Assembly (NCBI RefSeq): GCF_036906915.1
Contig: NZ_JBAKHX010000043.1
Coordinates: forward strand, 1 to 63,996
Direction: 5' to 3'
DNA: 63,996 nucleotides
Source of the DNA: Phytohabitans sp036906915
GTDB lineage: Bacteria; Actinomycetota; Actinomycetes; Mycobacteriales; Micromonosporaceae
Under the pieces are notes generated by a model. It worked only from the letters and a program-made list of their open reading frames with translations. It made no database searches and was not told the DNA's origin. The position numbers and the translations under genes were made by a program. Numbering within the stretch: the first letter of the stretch is position 1; every line of letters begins with the position of its first letter. Of the stretch, positions 63,585 to 63,996 are shown in pieces.

Positions 63585-63996
63585 TATGACCGACGAAACA
63601 TCGATTTAAACGACGGCGCCAGTCAAGTAGTTGCGGCCTATAGGACAAATTCCTAACGTCTCCCGGATGCGGCGCCACGCGGACCGCCGCCTGCGAGCAC
63701 CGCCACGCACCAGCGAGGCAGAACCGCCACCCGAAGACACCGCGGTTCCAATGTGGTCGCGTAAGCGATGCTCATGCATCCGCCTCGCAGTCCGCCAACG
63801 TTTGGGCACGTACAGAAATCAACCCGCCGCGCGAATTCATCATCGGCGTTCACGCTGGAGACCCAGCAACTGCCCGACTCATCCAACCAGTCGCGTTTCC
63901 CGTTGACCCTGCTGCTGCCCAGCCGGGAATATCGGGACTGTCAAGATAACGGTGTAACTGGATCTTGCTAACTGTCTACTTGCGACCGGCGGACAG
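63585..63996. other. Terminal intergenic stretch
   Basis: Lower GC than the rest of the window, with no recognised gene, repeat or RNA in the visible 412 bases. A neighbouring gene may begin beyond the window. Confidence 0.5.

Noticed and set aside
1..63996. tRNA, rRNA or riboswitch genes
   Set aside because: No tRNA T-loop or acceptor patterns, rRNA segments or known riboswitch cores were noticed; a covariance-model scan was not possible.

Overview
High-GC actinobacterial chromosome segment with many GTG/TTG starts. A Micromonosporaceae-type soil organism is likely, but this is inferred from gene content: a paired dynamin-like GTPase locus, an actinobacterial-type DrrAB exporter, LmeA-like and mycothiol-linked proteins, an LPXTG protein, and secreted arabinofuranosidases with cellulose-binding modules. 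No tRNA, rRNA, CRISPR array or intact prophage was seen.

Layout. 0-3.3 kb: two overlapping dynamin-like GTPases. 3.4-5.1 kb: secreted protein, five-TM DUF6529-type protein and Rieske lipoprotein, probably one redox operon. 5.1-10 kb: DinB protein, SMR exporter with its own TetR, and a DrrAB-type exporter divergent from a second TetR. 10-17 kb: metallo-beta-lactamase-fold protein, LmeA-like protein, MFS exporter, a CBM2-Ig-GH5-like secreted protein that has lost both catalytic motifs, and a transglycosylase-like protein. 17-19.7 kb: GH51 arabinofuranosidase, Gfo/Idh oxidoreductase and LacI regulator linked by one operator motif. 20-27.6 kb: TetR, TagGH-like ABC exporter, LuxR-type regulator, broken DUF6493 gene and an LPXTG surface protein. 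27.6-35.8 kb: HIT, DoxX, an AraC/TetR chimera, a large modular trypsin-like protease, a broken immunity gene, epoxide hydrolase and its ArsR-type neighbour.

35.8-41 kb holds the most system-like locus: a four-gene operon with 4-base overlaps (metallopeptidase-like lipoprotein, two membrane-anchored proteins, histidine kinase) divergent from its probable response regulator. Two identical ACCGCGGT palindromes lie in the shared promoter. 41-43.9 kb: secreted FN3-CBM3 protein, GH62 arabinofuranosidase and an orphan signal-peptide ORF. 44-54.6 kb: ordinary accessory metabolism and regulators, including a winged-helix regulator/hydrolase pair with twin operators.

54.6-58.9 kb is a decay zone: group II intron fragment, internally deleted phosphotransferase and ISAs1-type transposase remnant, mixed with methyltransferases and a DUF6924 gene. 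57.5-63.6 kb carries a surface-glycan cluster: TylF-type methyltransferase, nucleotide-sugar dehydrogenase, GT2 glycosyltransferase, NAD-dependent epimerase and a polytopic GT-C-like membrane protein.
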